Shown here: positions 16,712-24,797 of the stretch, piece by piece | Numbering within the stretch: the first letter of the stretch is position 1 | Layout of the letters: the number at the start of each line of letters is the position of its first letter | Assembly: GCF_020616555.1 (NCBI RefSeq) | Contig: NZ_CP085173.1 | Span: 2,801,501 to 2,865,500 of the forward strand | Length of the DNA stretch: 64,000 nt | Direction: 5' to 3' | Source: Streptomyces longhuiensis | Lineage (GTDB): Bacteria; Actinomycetota; Actinomycetes; Streptomycetales; Streptomycetaceae | Notes under the pieces: model-generated | Told to the model about the DNA's origin: nothing | Database searches by the model: none | Seen by the model: the letters and a program-made list of their open reading frames with translations, nothing else | Program-made: the position numbers and the translations under genes

Positions 16712-16746
16712 GCCGGCCGCGGGCCCGGCCGGTGCCCGCGGCCGGC
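16712..16746 (+). terminator. terminator of the TolB-like gene
   Basis: A perfect 13-bp stem (16712-16724 with 16734-16746) and 9-nt loop starts 7 bp past the stop codon. Confidence 0.8.
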
Positions 16747-16877
16747 CGTCCTGAGATCGGCGGGCCAAGGGGTGCCTGTGGCGCGACGGAGGATCCCCGC
16801 GGTCGGAATCGAGCGGATCGTGGATCTCGGCCGGCCGCGGGCGTCCATGCGGCCCAAGGCATGCGGTGGACGCGGAA

Positions 16878-16911
16878 GGGGTGCCCTCCCCCAACAGTGG
16901 AAGGGCACCCC
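16878..16911 (-). terminator. terminator of the His-rich repeat gene
   Basis: A 10-bp stem GGGGTGCCCT/AGGGCACCCC with a 14-nt loop ends 9 bp beyond the stop codon of the minus-strand gene at 16921. Confidence 0.7.
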
Positions 16912-16920
16912 CAAGGACGG

Positions 16921-17262
16921 TCAGCGGTGGTCGTAGCGGTCGTGACCCCAGCGGCCGTCGTGGTGGTGACCCCAGCGAGCGTCACGGTGGTGACCCCAGC
17001 GGCCGTCGCGGTGGTGACCCCAGCGGCTGTCGCGGTGGTGACCCCAGCGAGCGTCACGGTGGTGACCCCAGCGGCCGTCGCGGTGGTGACCCCAGCGGCC
17101 GTCGTGGTCGCCGCGCCTGTTGTCGTCACCGTGGTCGTGACCACGGTCGTACGTGGCTTGGGACACCGCCGAAGGCGCGGCGGCGGCGCTGGCGCCAGTG
17201 GCGCCGCCCACCAGGAGGGCGCCCGCGACGCCCAGCGCGGCGACAAAACGGGAAAGCTGCAT
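16921..17262 (-). CDS. secreted His-rich octapeptide-repeat protein
   Basis: The 113-residue precursor has a clear Sec signal peptide (cleavage near ASA-AA, residue 27), a short acidic/His linker (DRGHDHGDDN) and seven tandem octapeptides of consensus [GAS]RWGHHRD, ending in HDRYDHR. The mature protein is thus dominated by His, Arg, Trp, Gly and Asp, which suggests binding of transition metals, polyanions or hydrophobic surfaces. I recognise no family. The ATG at 17262 follows AGGAG at ideal distance and a terminator follows the stop. It stands alone between the TolB-like gene and dapD. Confidence 0.75.
   Translation of the reverse strand: MQLSRFVAALGVAGALLVGGATGASAAAAPSAVSQATYDRGHDHGDDNRRGDHDGRWGHHRDGRWGHHRDARWGHHRDSRWGHHRDGRWGHHRDARWGHHHDGRWGHDRYDHR
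16946..17113 (-). repeat. seven 24-bp coding repeats
   Basis: Seven tandem 24-bp units start at 16946, 16970, 16994, 17018, 17042, 17066 and 17090. They are near-identical, with differences at the codon for the variable Gly/Ala/Ser and at a few third positions. They encode the octapeptide array and could change number by slippage or recombination. Confidence 0.9.
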
Positions 17263-17453
17263 TCCGTGCTCCTTTCACGGCAGGTGCCTCATGCGCCTGC
17301 CTGGGTCGGACACCTCCATATTCACGTCCGCAATGCACCGTTACGTCCGACTCGCCACCGAGGACGCCTTATGTAGCGAAAAATCGTTGAATCGGGAACC
17401 GACGCCCAGCGTGTCGGCGTCACGCGCGCGTACGGGTGGCTCCCCCCAACGCA

Positions 17454-17497
17454 CGAGCGCCCTCCCGGGTCGTCCTGAGGACGCGGAAGGGCGCTCG
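17454..17497 (-). terminator. branched hairpin downstream of dapD
   Basis: CGAGCGCCCT (17454-17463) pairs with AGGGCGCTCG (17488-17497) around an inner CGTCCTGAGGACG hairpin. A further 7-bp palindrome, CGCTGGT-G-ACCAGCG, follows at 17496-17510. This is probably a second terminator for dapD. The rest of 17263-17453 holds only the promoter side of the His-rich gene. Confidence 0.5.
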
Positions 17498-17548
17498 CTG
17501 GTGACCAGCGCTGACAACTGCCGCCGGCTCAGCAGCAGTTCGGAGCGG

Positions 17549-17588
17549 TGATCGAAGTGGCGGCCACAGGTCACGGCCGCCGATGATC
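17549..17588 (-). terminator. terminator overlapping the dapD stop
   Basis: GGCGGCC (17559-17565) pairs with GGCCGCC (17575-17581) around a 9-nt loop, extended by an outer TGATC/GATCA pair. It begins within 2 bp of the dapD stop codon. Confidence 0.6.
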
Positions 17589-18588
17589 AGTTGTGGCTGT
17601 GCAGGACCTCGTTCAGGCCGCCCCACACCGCGTTGTTCGGGCGGGCCTCGACGGCGCCGGTGACCGAGTTGCGGCGGAAGAGGATGTTCGAGGCGCCGGA
17701 CAGGTCGCGGGCCTTGACGATCTCGCCGTCGGGCATCGTGACGCGCGTACCGGCGGTGACGTAGAGACCGGCCTCGACGACGCACTCGTCGCCGAGGGCG
17801 ATGCCGACGCCCGCCTCCGCGCCGACGAGGCAGCGCTCGCCGATCGTGATGCGGACGTTGCCGCCGCCGGAGAGCGTGCCCATGGTGGAGGCGCCGCCGC
17901 CGATGTCGGAGCCGTTGCCGACGACGACGCCGGCGGAGATGCGGCCCTCGACCATCGACGTGCCGAGCGTGCCGGCGTTGAAGTTGACGAAGCCCTCGTG
18001 CATGACGGTGGTGCCCTCGGCGAGGTGCGCGCCGAGGCGGACGCGGTCGGCGTCGGCGATGCGGACGCCCTTCGGCGCGACGTAGTCCGTCATACGGGGG
18101 AACTTGTCGATGGACGTCACGGCGAGGTGCAGGCCCTCGGCGCGGGCGTTGAGGCGGACCTTCTCGACGTCGTCGACGGCGACCGGGCCGAGCGAGGTCC
18201 AGGCGACGTTGGCGAGGAGGCCGAAGACGCCGTCCAGGTTCTGCCCGTGCGGCTTGACCAGCCGGTGGGACAGCAGGTGGAGGCGCAGGTAGGCGTCGTG
18301 CGCGTCGAGCGGCTTGTCGTCGAGCGAGGCGATGACCGTGCGCACGGCGACGGTCTCCACACCGCGGCGGGCGTCGGTGCCGATGGCCTTCGCGGCGCCC
18401 TCGCCGAGCAGCTCGGCGGCGCGCTCGGCGGAGAGCCGCTCGGTGCCGGCCGGGCCCGGCTCGTCCTGGAGGGACGGGGCGGGGAACCAGGTGTCGAGGA
18501 CGGTGCCGTCGGCGGTGAGCGTGGCGAGGCCTGCGGCGACGGCGCCGGTGGTGCGCTGAGCGGTGGTGCTGGCGGGAGAGTCAGACAT
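17587..18588 (-). CDS. dapD: tetrahydrodipicolinate N-succinyltransferase
   Basis: The 333-residue enzyme transfers succinyl from succinyl-CoA to tetrahydrodipicolinate in diaminopimelate and lysine synthesis. An N-terminal helical domain is followed by a left-handed beta-helix built of hexapeptide repeats (about 180-300: [56 protein letters not shown]). The [13 protein letters not shown] segment is the substrate-binding turn of the actinobacterial DapD group. The ATG at 18588 has no Shine-Dalgarno, but a TAGGTT -10-like element ends 6 nt before it, so a leaderless transcript is likely. Confidence 0.92.
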   Translation of the reverse strand: MSDSPASTTAQRTTGAVAAGLATLTADGTVLDTWFPAPSLQDEPGPAGTERLSAERAAELLGEGAAKAIGTDARRGVETVAVRTVIASLDDKPLDAHDAYLRLHLLSHRLVKPHGQNLDGVFGLLANVAWTSLGPVAVDDVEKVRLNARAEGLHLAVTSIDKFPRMTDYVAPKGVRIADADRVRLGAHLAEGTTVMHEGFVNFNAGTLGTSMVEGRISAGVVVGNGSDIGGGASTMGTLSGGGNVRITIGERCLVGAEAGVGIALGDECVVEAGLYVTAGTRVTMPDGEIVKARDLSGASNILFRRNSVTGAVEARPNNAVWGGLNEVLHSHN

Positions 18589-18594
18589 GGGTGA

Positions 18595-18600
18595 AACCTA
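18595..18600 (-). promoter_or_regulatory. -10 element of a leaderless dapD promoter
   Basis: TAGGTT on the minus strand would place transcription start at the A of the dapD ATG. No convincing -35 is found 17-18 nt upstream. Confidence 0.35.
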
Positions 18601-18642
18601 ACCGGAGGTGCGCCGCGGGGGCGAACCGGTACGGCCGGTGTC

Positions 18643-19236
18643 TCAGGTGCCGGGCGCCCCGCGCTCCCCCGATGGGTCTGCCGCGTCGCCGCCGGGGGCT
18701 CCGTCGATGACGCGGGCGAGCATGTCGCGCGCGTACTCCTCCTCGTAGACGGCGTCCGTGAGCAGCACCTGGAGGCAGATTCCGTCCATCAGGGCGACCA
18801 GCGCGCGGGCCGTGACCGGGTCCGTGCGACGCGCGAGTTCGTCGGCGACGCCCTCGCCCCACTCGGCGGCGACGGGCCGCAGCGCGGGCCTGCGCAGGGC
18901 GGCGAGATACAGCTCGTACTCGAGCTCCACGCCGGTGCGTTCACCGGCGAGCCACTCGCCGAGGACCGCGGCGAGCCCGGCGGCGAGCCGGGCGCGCGGC
19001 ACCTCGAAGACGGCGCTGCCGGCCAGGGCCTTCGCGAACCCCTCGTTGGCCTGGCGCAGCGCGGCGACCAGCAGTTCGTCGAGGGTCTTGAAGTGGTACG
19101 TCGTCGAGCCGAGCGGCACGTCGGCCTCGGCGGCGACGCTGCGGTGGCTGAGTCCGCCGATGCCCTTCTCGCCCACCACGCGGATCGCGGCGTCGATGAT
19201 GCGCTGCCGCCGTTCGGGGTCGTAGCGCCGCGCCAT
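18643..19236 (-). CDS. TetR family repressor
   Basis: The 197-residue repressor has an N-terminal TetR helix-turn-helix (about 10-55: IIDAAIRVVGEKGIGGLSHR, then VPLGSTTYHFKTLDELLVAA) and a helical ligand/dimerisation domain. The ATG overlaps by one base the stop of the upstream SMR transporter gene, so the two are cotranscribed from the operator-bearing promoter before the SMR gene. By analogy with QacR/EmrE-type pairs it should repress its own operon and respond to a cationic transporter substrate. Confidence 0.9.
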   Translation of the reverse strand: MARRYDPERRQRIIDAAIRVVGEKGIGGLSHRSVAAEADVPLGSTTYHFKTLDELLVAALRQANEGFAKALAGSAVFEVPRARLAAGLAAVLGEWLAGERTGVELEYELYLAALRRPALRPVAAEWGEGVADELARRTDPVTARALVALMDGICLQVLLTDAVYEEEYARDMLARVIDGAPGGDAADPSGERGAPGT

Positions 19237-19556
19237 CAGTGGGCGCCGCCCAGATTGAGCAGCACCACGCCGCCGATGACCAGGGCGATGCCCGCGAGCC
19301 GGGCCGCGGTCATCGCCTCGCCGAGGAAGAGCATGCCTATCCCGGCGATGACGGCCGTGCCGACGCCGGCCCAGATCGCGTACGCGGTCCCGACCTGCAC
19401 CGTCTTCAGCGTCTGGGCGAGCAGCGCGAACGCGATCAGATAGCCGGAGACGGTGATCAGGGAGGGCCAGAGCCTGCTGAACCCCTCGCTGTACTTCATG
19501 GCGGTGGTGGCGGCCACTTCCGCCGCGATGGCGCCGGAGAGCAGTACGTATCCCAT
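19236..19556 (-). CDS. small multidrug resistance (SMR) efflux protein
   Basis: The 106-residue protein has four transmembrane helices and the SMR signature: the membrane-embedded glutamate in helix 1 (AIAAEVAATTAMKYSEGFSR), AYAIWAGVGT in helix 3 and a C-terminal GVVLLNLG helix. SMR dimers export quaternary cations or guanidinium-type compounds using the proton gradient. The ATG at 19556 gives the exact family length. It is the first gene of the SMR-TetR pair, and a perfect palindrome lies 22-39 bp upstream. Confidence 0.92.
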   Translation of the reverse strand: MGYVLLSGAIAAEVAATTAMKYSEGFSRLWPSLITVSGYLIAFALLAQTLKTVQVGTAYAIWAGVGTAVIAGIGMLFLGEAMTAARLAGIALVIGGVVLLNLGGAH

Positions 19557-19577
19557 GTGTACGAGTGTACGCAACGT

Positions 19578-19595
19578 TGTGTACGGGCGTACACA
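19578..19595. promoter_or_regulatory. TetR operator of the SMR-TetR operon
   Basis: TGTGTACG-GG-CGTACACA is a perfect 8+8 palindrome with a 2-bp centre. Another TGTACG half-site and TGTGTACG occur at 19557-19572, giving a GTAC-rich cluster between the SMR start and the divergent membrane-protein gene. Confidence 0.7.
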
Positions 19596-19668
19596 GCGCG
19601 GTCGGGCTATGGTGTCGCGATCACTGTGGGGGGCCACAGGGACGAACTACTCCCGGGAGTGCGGCGCG

Positions 19669-20748
19669 ATGACGGACATGTGGGGACAGGGGCCGGGTCA
19701 GGGGCCCGGCTACGGGCCGGGCGGCTACGGCTGGGGCGGTGCGTGGACCCCGCCGCCGCCCCCGCCGCAGCCGGGCGTCATCCCGCTCGCCCCGCTCGGC
19801 GTCGACCGGATACTCGGCGGCGCCTTCACCACGATGCGCCGCCACGCGAAGCCGCTGTTCGGCACCGTCCTCATCGTGTACGCGGTGCTCGCCGCGCTCG
19901 TGGCGGGCGCGCTGGCGCTCGCCTACGCGGCCGTCTCCGACGACGTACGGGCGCTCCTGGAGCGGCACAGCGAGTTCGAGTGGAGCCACGCGCGGCCGGT
20001 GTTCACCGCGTTCGGCCTGGTGTGGGTCGTCGGCATGCTGGCGCTCACGGTCGGCACGGCGTTCATCCAGTCCGCGTGCACCGTGGTGCTGCGCGAGGCA
20101 GTGCTCGGCCGTCCCGCACGCTTCAAGACGGTGTGGCGGCACGCCTGGTCCCGCACCCCTTCGGTACTCGGCGTGGGCCTGCTGATGGGCCTGATCGCGC
20201 TGATCCCGGCGGGCCTGGCCGTGGCGTTCATGGTGTCGGTCTTCGTCATGCTGCTCACGCAGTCGGTCGCGCCGGTCGGCATGCTGTTCCTGCTCATGGC
20301 GGTGACGGTGCCGCTCGTGGTCTGGGTCTACGTCCTGTTCCTGTTCGGCCCGGCGGCCGCCACGCTCGAGGAGGCGGGACCGATCCAGGCGCTGCGCCGC
20401 TCGGCGCGCCTGGTGCGGGGCGCCTGGTGGCGCACGTTCGGCATCTCGCTGCTGGCCGGCGTGATCATGATGGTGGTGTCGCTCGCGGTGCGCGTGCCGC
20501 TCGAGATCGCGATGCCCGACACGACTCCGCAGGCGTACCAGCCGGGTCAGAGCGCGTCCGACGTGTTCGAGGCGATGCTGCCGAAGCTGGGCTTCGTCAT
20601 GGCCCTGTCCATGATCTGCAACCTGCTTGTACAGCTGGTGAGTTCGGTGTTCCTGCCGTTGGTCACGGCGCTGCTCTACATCGACCAGCGCATCCGCAGG
20701 GAGGGCCTCGCCCACACGCTGGAGCTCGCGTCCCGGTCGGACGCCTGA
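19669..20748 (+). CDS. polytopic membrane protein with Gly/Pro-rich N-terminus
   Basis: The 359-residue protein begins with about 45 residues rich in Gly, Pro, Tyr and Trp (GPGYGPGGYGWGGAW, then PPPPPPQPG), followed by six or so transmembrane helices starting near residue 62. The layout resembles membrane proteins with glycerophosphodiester phosphodiesterase-type membrane domains: VDRILGGAFTTMRRHAKPLF, FLFGPAAATLEEAGPIQALR and RSARLVRGAWWRTFG are conserved-looking cytoplasmic loops. There is no catalytic domain. The ATG at 19669 follows a CGGGAG site. Function is unknown; the low-complexity cytoplasmic end may be a protein-interaction segment. Confidence 0.8.
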   Translation: MTDMWGQGPGQGPGYGPGGYGWGGAWTPPPPPPQPGVIPLAPLGVDRILGGAFTTMRRHAKPLFGTVLIVYAVLAALVAGALALAYAAVSDDVRALLERHSEFEWSHARPVFTAFGLVWVVGMLALTVGTAFIQSACTVVLREAVLGRPARFKTVWRHAWSRTPSVLGVGLLMGLIALIPAGLAVAFMVSVFVMLLTQSVAPVGMLFLLMAVTVPLVVWVYVLFLFGPAAATLEEAGPIQALRRSARLVRGAWWRTFGISLLAGVIMMVVSLAVRVPLEIAMPDTTPQAYQPGQSASDVFEAMLPKLGFVMALSMICNLLVQLVSSVFLPLVTALLYIDQRIRREGLAHTLELASRSDA

Positions 20749-20772
20749 CCTCCGGCGGCCACCGTCTCACCG

Positions 20773-21138
20773 TCAGTCGAGGAGCGTCTTCTTCGGCCGC
20801 AGGACACAGAACTCGTTGCCCTCGGGGTCGGCGAGGACGACCCACGTCGCGTCCTCGCCCTGCCCGACGTCCACACGCCGGGCCCCGAGCCCGATGAGGC
20901 GCTCGACCTCGGCGTCCCGGTCGTCGGGGCTGAGGTCGATGTGCAGGCGGTTCTGGACGGTCTTGCCCTCGCCCACCGGCACGAAGCAGAACCCCGGCAG
21001 CGTGGTCGCGTCCGCGCCGATGACGATCTCGTCCTCGGCCTCGAACAGGACCTTCCAGTCGAGGACCTGGCACCAGAAGCGGGCCTGCGCGGGCAGATCG
21101 CGGGTGTTCACGACGACTTGGTACAGCGAGGAAGTCAT
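20773..21138 (-). CDS. VOC/glyoxalase-fold protein
   Basis: The 121-residue protein is a single vicinal-oxygen-chelate domain: SLYQVVVNTRDLPAQARFWC, then IDLSPDDRDAEVERLIGLGA and WVVLADPEGNEFCVL, with the classic DPEGNEFCV end strand. VOC proteins chelate a metal in isomerases and dioxygenases or sequester antibiotics, and substrate cannot be predicted here. The ATG at 21138 is chosen by fold alignment. It converges on the membrane-protein gene across 24 bp and lies 41 bp downstream of the DUF3616-like gene. Confidence 0.85.
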   Translation of the reverse strand: MTSSLYQVVVNTRDLPAQARFWCQVLDWKVLFEAEDEIVIGADATTLPGFCFVPVGEGKTVQNRLHIDLSPDDRDAEVERLIGLGARRVDVGQGEDATWVVLADPEGNEFCVLRPKKTLLD

Positions 21139-21179
21139 GACGCCCAGTCTGCCGCGCGGGCCCGCGCCGCGCCCGCGGA

Positions 21180-22574
21180 TCAGTTCGTGACGCCGAACCA
21201 GGTGGCCCTGGACTTCTTCCACTCCGGGTGCGTGAGGTCCTTGGCCTCGGTGCCGTCGCCGTAGAGGTCGGCGGAGCCGTTGTCGGTCAGGAGCTGCGCG
21301 CGGGCGCCGGACCGGGTCAGGTCGGGCACGCTCACCACGGCCTCCCAGCCGCCGGGGTCGCTGGTCGGCAGGTCGATCCGCTTGACCGGCGCGTGCCCGG
21401 CCACGCCGTCCCACTGGTACAGGGCGTACGGGTCGGAGTTGTCGTCGGCGGCCCAGCTGCCGGCCACGATCAGGTACTGGTCCGCGGCGTTCTTGCGGAT
21501 GTCGCGCACGGAGAGCCCGCCCAGGTCCAGCTCGATGGGCGTCCCGAACACGGGCTTCGTGCCGTTCGCCACGACCTTGTCGAAGTTGGTGACGGGCACG
21601 ACGAGCGCCCGGCCCCCGTCAGCCGGCGGCACGAGCGGGGCGCGGAACCCGATGTACGCGGTGCTGGTCGACCCGGGCGCGAATTCGAGGCCCTCGACGT
21701 TGAACCCGTCGACCTGCTTGGGCACCTGCCCGTCCGCGGTGCCGGCGGCGAACCCGTAGCGGTCCCCGTTCGCCTCGTCCCAGGCGACCAGGTCGTCCCG
21801 CAGCTTCTTGTACGCCTTGCCGTACGACAGCTGCGTCGCGGCTCCGCTGCCGCTCACGGTGGTCGTGAAGACCGTGTTCCGGGGCGACTTGTACTCGCCG
21901 TCCTTGTTGTTGCCGAGGGAGCCGGTCCAGTAGATGGTGTCTCCGACGCGCGTGGCGCCCTCGATGTCGACCTCCTTGGACACCCCGAGCTGCGAGCTGA
22001 AGTCCCAGGTCCGCACGGGCGCGCCGGAGACCGAACCGCTGTAGAGGCGCAGGACGTTGGACTCGTCGTCGGCGACCAGGACGTAGCCGCCGCCCGCGTC
22101 GACGGCGGCGGACGCGTCACTGGAACCGGTGAAGTAGCGGGAGTCGGCGCCCTGCTGCACGGCGGCCGAGGCGGCGTAGTGGAGCGTCTTGGTGGCGGTC
22201 CTGCCGTCCACGCCGGTCACCTTGAGGGTGAGATCGGTGTAGCCCCGGCCCTGCGCGGCGACGGACACCTGCCGGGTGGCGCCCGACCCGGTGACGGTGA
22301 CGTTCCCCGTGCCGGCGACGGACGACTTGGTGCTCGCGGAGGCGGCCACGGTCAGCGCCGACGCGTCGGCACCGCTCTGGCCGACGGTGACGGTCACGAC
22401 CGGGTCGCCCGTGGCGCCGACCGCCCCGGAGACGTAATCGGTGGAGAGTGCGATCGTCGGCGTCCCGTAACTCGCGGCGCCCGCCGGGCTGTTGAGACCC
22501 GCGAGGGCCAGCGTGAGCACTCCGCCCGTGACGGCGACGGCTCTGCGGCGGGACGGGGAGGAGATGTGCTGCAT
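21180..22574 (-). CDS. secreted DUF3616-like beta-propeller protein
   Basis: The 464-residue protein has a Sec signal peptide (RRRAVAVTGGVLTLALAG, cleavage near AGA-AS), then an Ig-like beta domain (about 35-130) rich in Val/Thr/Ser, then a DUF3616-type propeller (about 145-455) with DIEGATRVGDTIYWTGSLGN, FNVEGLEFAPGS and TSDPGGWEAVVSVPDL. Similar domains occur in secreted actinobacterial proteins of unknown activity. The ATG at 22574 follows GAGAGG. It is transcribed away from the suf terminator. No catalytic residues are evident. Confidence 0.78.
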   Translation of the reverse strand: MQHISSPSRRRAVAVTGGVLTLALAGLNSPAGAASYGTPTIALSTDYVSGAVGATGDPVVTVTVGQSGADASALTVAASASTKSSVAGTGNVTVTGSGATRQVSVAAQGRGYTDLTLKVTGVDGRTATKTLHYAASAAVQQGADSRYFTGSSDASAAVDAGGGYVLVADDESNVLRLYSGSVSGAPVRTWDFSSQLGVSKEVDIEGATRVGDTIYWTGSLGNNKDGEYKSPRNTVFTTTVSGSGAATQLSYGKAYKKLRDDLVAWDEANGDRYGFAAGTADGQVPKQVDGFNVEGLEFAPGSTSTAYIGFRAPLVPPADGGRALVVPVTNFDKVVANGTKPVFGTPIELDLGGLSVRDIRKNAADQYLIVAGSWAADDNSDPYALYQWDGVAGHAPVKRIDLPTSDPGGWEAVVSVPDLTRSGARAQLLTDNGSADLYGDGTEAKDLTHPEWKKSRATWFGVTN

Positions 22575-22672
22575 GAGGGCCTCTCATCGGGGCGGGTGTC
22601 GACGAGAACCTTCGGCCACCCGGGCCAACTGCAGGCGTACACCCCGCGTCCTGGGGGCGAACAGCAAACAGC

Positions 22673-22705
22673 ACGGCCCCCCGTGCCGGGAGCACAGGGG
22701 GCCGT
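22673..22705. terminator. terminator of the suf operon
   Basis: ACGGCCCCC (22673-22681) pairs with GGGGGCCGT (22697-22705) around an inner GTGC/GCAC hairpin. It begins 29 bp beyond the last suf gene. Confidence 0.75.
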
Positions 22706-22733
22706 ACAGGTGTGGCAGACCGGGGAGAACCGG

Positions 22734-23066
22734 TCAGACGTTGAAGCCGAGCGCGCGCAGCTGCTCGCGGCCCTCGTCGGTGATCTTGTCCGGGCCCCAC
22801 GGCGGCATCCAGACCCAGTTGATCCGGAGCTCGTTCACGATGCCGTCGGTGGCCGACTTCGCCTGGTCCTCGATGACGTCGGTCAGCGGGCAGGCCGCGG
22901 ACGTCAGCGTCATGTCGATCGTGGCGATGTTGGCGTCGTCGATGTGGATGCCGTAGATCAGGCCGAGGTTGACGACGTCGATGCCCAGCTCGGGGTCGAC
23001 GACGTCGTAGAGGGCCTCGCGGACCTCTTCCTCGGACGCCGGCTTGGTGGTCACAGTCTCGCTCAT
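22734..23066 (-). CDS. sufT: SufT-like metal-sulfur cluster assembly protein (DUF59/MIP18)
   Basis: The 110-residue MIP18-family protein contains VREALYDVVDPELGIDVVNL and the conserved cysteine block LTSAACPLTDVIEDQAKSA. DUF59/SufT proteins help mature Fe-S proteins, probably at the cluster-transfer step. Its ATG overlaps the sufU stop by 4 bp (ATGA), so it is the last gene of the suf operon and is translationally coupled. The symbol is used by family analogy. Confidence 0.85.
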   Translation of the reverse strand: MSETVTTKPASEEEVREALYDVVDPELGIDVVNLGLIYGIHIDDANIATIDMTLTSAACPLTDVIEDQAKSATDGIVNELRINWVWMPPWGPDKITDEGREQLRALGFNV

Positions 23067-23524
23067 GCCGTCTTCCTCTCCGCGCCGTCCAGCGCCTGGG
23101 CCGTCGCGTCCTTCCACGCCATCCAGCTCAGGAGGGCGCACTTCACACGGGCCGGGTACTTGGAGACACCGGCGAACGCGACCGCGTCCTCCAGCACCTC
23201 CTCCATCGCGTCGTCGGGCTCGATCCTGCCCCGCGACTGCATCAGCTCCAGAAAGGTCTCCTGGATCTTCTGCGCCTCGGCCAGGTCCTTGCCGACGAGC
23301 AGCTCGTTCAGAACAGAGGCCGAAGCCTGGCTGATCGAGCAGCCCTGGCCCTCGTACGAGACGTCACTGATCGTCGAGCCGTCGTACTTCACGCGCAGCG
23401 TGATCTCGTCGCCGCACGTCGGATTGACGTGGTGCACCTCGGCGTCGCCATCGCGCAGACCGCGCCCGTGCGGGTGCTTGTAGTGGTCCAGGATGACGTC
23501 CTGGTACATCGAATCCAGCTTCAC
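23063..23524 (-). CDS. sufU: SufU Fe-S assembly sulfurtransferase
   Basis: The 153-residue SufU/IscU-like protein has the three conserved cysteines in NPTCGDEI, GQGCSISQAS and ARVKCALLSW, plus the SufU-type insertion between the second and third. In Gram-positive SUF systems SufU is a zinc-dependent acceptor that carries sulfur from SufS to SufBCD. It lies 16 bp after sufS and overlaps the DUF59 gene. Confidence 0.93.
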   Translation of the reverse strand: MKLDSMYQDVILDHYKHPHGRGLRDGDAEVHHVNPTCGDEITLRVKYDGSTISDVSYEGQGCSISQASASVLNELLVGKDLAEAQKIQETFLELMQSRGRIEPDDAMEEVLEDAVAFAGVSKYPARVKCALLSWMAWKDATAQALDGAERKTA

Positions 23525-23540
23525 GTTCCCAGCCAGCCCC

Positions 23541-24797
23541 TCAGCCGAAGAAGTTCCGTACGTGCTCCAGGCCGTCGATCAGCGCGTCGATCTCGCCGGG
23601 CGTGGAGTACAGATAGAACGACGCCCGCGTGGTCGCAGGAATTCCGTAGCGCAGGCAGACGGGGCGGGCGCAGTGGTGACCCACGCGGACCGCGATGCCT
23701 TCCTCGTCCAGGACCTGGCCCACGTCGTGCGGGTGGATGTCACCGAGCGTGAACGAGATCGCGGCGCCGCGGTCCTCGGCCGTGGTGGGGCCGATGATCC
23801 GCAGGTCCGGGACCTCGAGCAGCCGCTTCACCGCGTACTCGGTGATCGCGTGCTCATGCTGGGCGATCTTGTCCATGCCGATCGAGGTCAGGTAGTCCAC
23901 GGCCGCGCCGAGGCCGACGGCCTGGGCGATCGGGGGCGTACCCGCCTCGAACTTGTGCGGCGCCGGCGCGTACGTCGACGAGTGCATGGAGACAGTCTCG
24001 ATCATCTCGCCGCCGCCCAGGAAGGGCGGCAGGTCCTCGAGCAGCTCCTGGCGCCCCCACAGGACGCCGATGCCCGTCGGGCCGCACATCTTGTGGCCGG
24101 TGAAGGCCACGAAGTCGGCCTGGAGCGCCTGCACGTCGAGCACCATGTGCGGGGCGGCCTGGGAGGCGTCGATGAGGACGAGGGCGCCGACCTCCTGGGC
24201 GCGACGCACGATGGCCTCGACCGGGTTGAGCGTGCCCAGGATGTTCGAGACGAGGACGAACGAGACGATCTTCGTCTTCTCGGTGATGATCTCGTCGATG
24301 TTGGAGAGGTCGAGGCGGCCGTCGTCGGTCAGCCCGAACCACCGCAGCTTCGCGCCGGTGCGCTGCGAGAGCAGCTGCCACGGCACGATGTTGGAGTGGT
24401 GCTCCATCTCCGTGATGACGATCTCGGTCTCGTGGTCCACGCGGTAGGGCTCGTCGGCCCAGCCCAGCATGTTCGCCACGAGGTTGAGCGACTCGGAGGC
24501 GTTCTTGGTGAAGATGACCTCGTCGCGGCTCGGCGCGTTGATGAAGGCCGCGACCTTGTCACGCGCACCTTCGTACAGCGCCGTAGCCTCCTCGGCGAGC
24601 ACGTGCACGCCCCGGTGGACGTTGGCGTTGTGCTGTTCGTAGTACTCACTGAGCGTGTCGATGACCTGGCGCGGCGTCTGCGAGGTCGCCGCGTTGTCCA
24701 GGTACACGAGCTTCTTGCCGTCGTGAAGTACCCGGTCGAGGATCGGGAAGTCCTTGCGGATCGCCTCGGTGTCGAGGAGGCCCGGCAGCTGTGTCAC
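23541..24797 (-). CDS. sufS: SufS cysteine desulfurase
   Basis: The 418-residue PLP enzyme releases sulfur from cysteine as an enzyme persulfide for Fe-S assembly. Visible motifs are EMEHHSNIVPW, the PLP lysine in FVAFTGHKMCGPTGIGVLWG, and the active-site cysteine in VRVGHHCARP. Length and motifs match group II (SufS/CsdB) desulfurases. It overlaps sufC by 4 bp and feeds SufU encoded next. Confidence 0.95.
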   Translation of the reverse strand: MTQLPGLLDTEAIRKDFPILDRVLHDGKKLVYLDNAATSQTPRQVIDTLSEYYEQHNANVHRGVHVLAEEATALYEGARDKVAAFINAPSRDEVIFTKNASESLNLVANMLGWADEPYRVDHETEIVITEMEHHSNIVPWQLLSQRTGAKLRWFGLTDDGRLDLSNIDEIITEKTKIVSFVLVSNILGTLNPVEAIVRRAQEVGALVLIDASQAAPHMVLDVQALQADFVAFTGHKMCGPTGIGVLWGRQELLEDLPPFLGGGEMIETVSMHSSTYAPAPHKFEAGTPPIAQAVGLGAAVDYLTSIGMDKIAQHEHAITEYAVKRLLEVPDLRIIGPTTAEDRGAAISFTLGDIHPHDVGQVLDEEGIAVRVGHHCARPVCLRYGIPATTRASFYLYSTPGEIDALIDGLEHVRNFFG

